Shown: positions 9,861 to 9,986 of the stretch, in pieces | How positions within the stretch are numbered: the stretch's first letter is position 1 | How the letters are laid out: each line of letters begins with the position of its first letter | Assembly (NCBI GenBank): GCA_015658495.1 | Contig: DQOT01000217.1 | Span: 1 to 9,986 of the forward strand | Length of the DNA: 9,986 bases | Source of the DNA: Fidelibacterota bacterium | GTDB taxonomy: Bacteria > Fidelibacterota > Marinisomatia > Marinisomatales > UBA1611 | Direction of reading: 5' to 3' | The notes under the pieces: model-generated | Databases searched by the model: none | The model's input: the letters and a program-made list of their open reading frames with translations, nothing else | What the model was told of the DNA's origin: nothing | Program-made: the position numbers and the translations under genes

Positions 9861-9986
9861 CTATGCCATGCCTGCCAATCCTTCGGCTTCGGAGTAGTAC
9901 ACAGTGGAATATTTTGTAAGCCCCATAATGTTAAATGTTTTTTCAACAATGGGAGCCAAATTGTAGTAACCCAGTTTTCCGTCTAC
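9861..9986 (-). CDS. STAS-domain protein, C-terminal 41 residues (partial); probable anti-sigma-factor antagonist
   Basis: An open frame enters from the right edge and stops at TAG (9863-9861). The visible 41 residues include GKLGYYNLAPIVEKTFNIMG and then LTKYSTVYYSEAEGLAGMA. This matches the last strand and helix of SpoIIAA-like STAS domains, where 'GxlxlxnlxpxVxxvfxixgl' is followed by a short acidic 'eeAl' tail. Such proteins bind anti-sigma kinases and are switched by serine phosphorylation. The serine and the N-terminal half lie outside the window, so activity cannot be judged. It ends 14 bases before the cyclase GTG, and the cyclase ribosome binding site lies in that gap, implying one transcript. 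A C-terminal STAS domain of a larger protein is also possible. Confidence 0.65.
   Translation of the reverse strand, partial: VDGKLGYYNLAPIVEKTFNIMGLTKYSTVYYSEAEGLAGMA

Overview
The window is a compact, AT-leaning bacterial chromosomal segment in which every recognisable gene lies on the minus strand, so transcription runs from high to low coordinates. RecF carries signature variants (SQGEHKL, and a Walker B reading LLLDDLFAKLD) that resemble those of the Bacteroidetes/FCB side of the tree. Together with the short GyrB, this suggests an FCB-related lineage such as Marinimicrobia, Calditrichota or Ignavibacteria. That placement is an inference from motif recall and has not been tested by phylogeny.

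In transcription order: (1) the C-terminal end of a STAS-domain protein, probably an anti-sigma-factor antagonist, cut by the right edge (9986-9861); (2) a 674-residue GAF-GAF-PAS class III nucleotidyl cyclase (9846-7822); (3) a 163-residue DUF4442 hotdog-fold protein (7803-7312). These three are spaced by 14 and 18 bases and look like one signalling/accessory operon. A 176-base gap follows (7311-7136), the only intergenic stretch large enough for a promoter region. Then come (4) dnaN, the sliding clamp; (5) recF; (6) a DUF721 gene matching the helicase-loader family DciA; (7) gyrB; (8) gyrA; and (9) the first 30 codons of a probable yggS-type PLP-binding protein, cut by the left edge.

The replication block dnaN-recF-dciA-gyrB-gyrA has the same order as the block near the chromosomal origin in mycobacteria, but dnaA is not next to dnaN. 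Its place is taken by the cyclase/DUF4442 genes. recF, dciA and gyrB are joined by two ATGA stop/start overlaps, which predicts translational coupling of a repair-loading protein, a probable DnaB loader and gyrase.

Nothing here is a clearly new defence or mobile system. The observations most worth a second look are: the cyclase, whose domain order matches the cyanobacterial CyaB1/CyaB2 enzymes and whose residues are class IIIb; a near-perfect intrinsic-terminator-like hairpin inside the early part of its coding sequence; the absence of dnaA beside dnaN; and paired inverted repeats in the first codons of yggS. No tRNA, rRNA, CRISPR array, insertion sequence or origin was found. No stretch over 300 bases lacks a gene.
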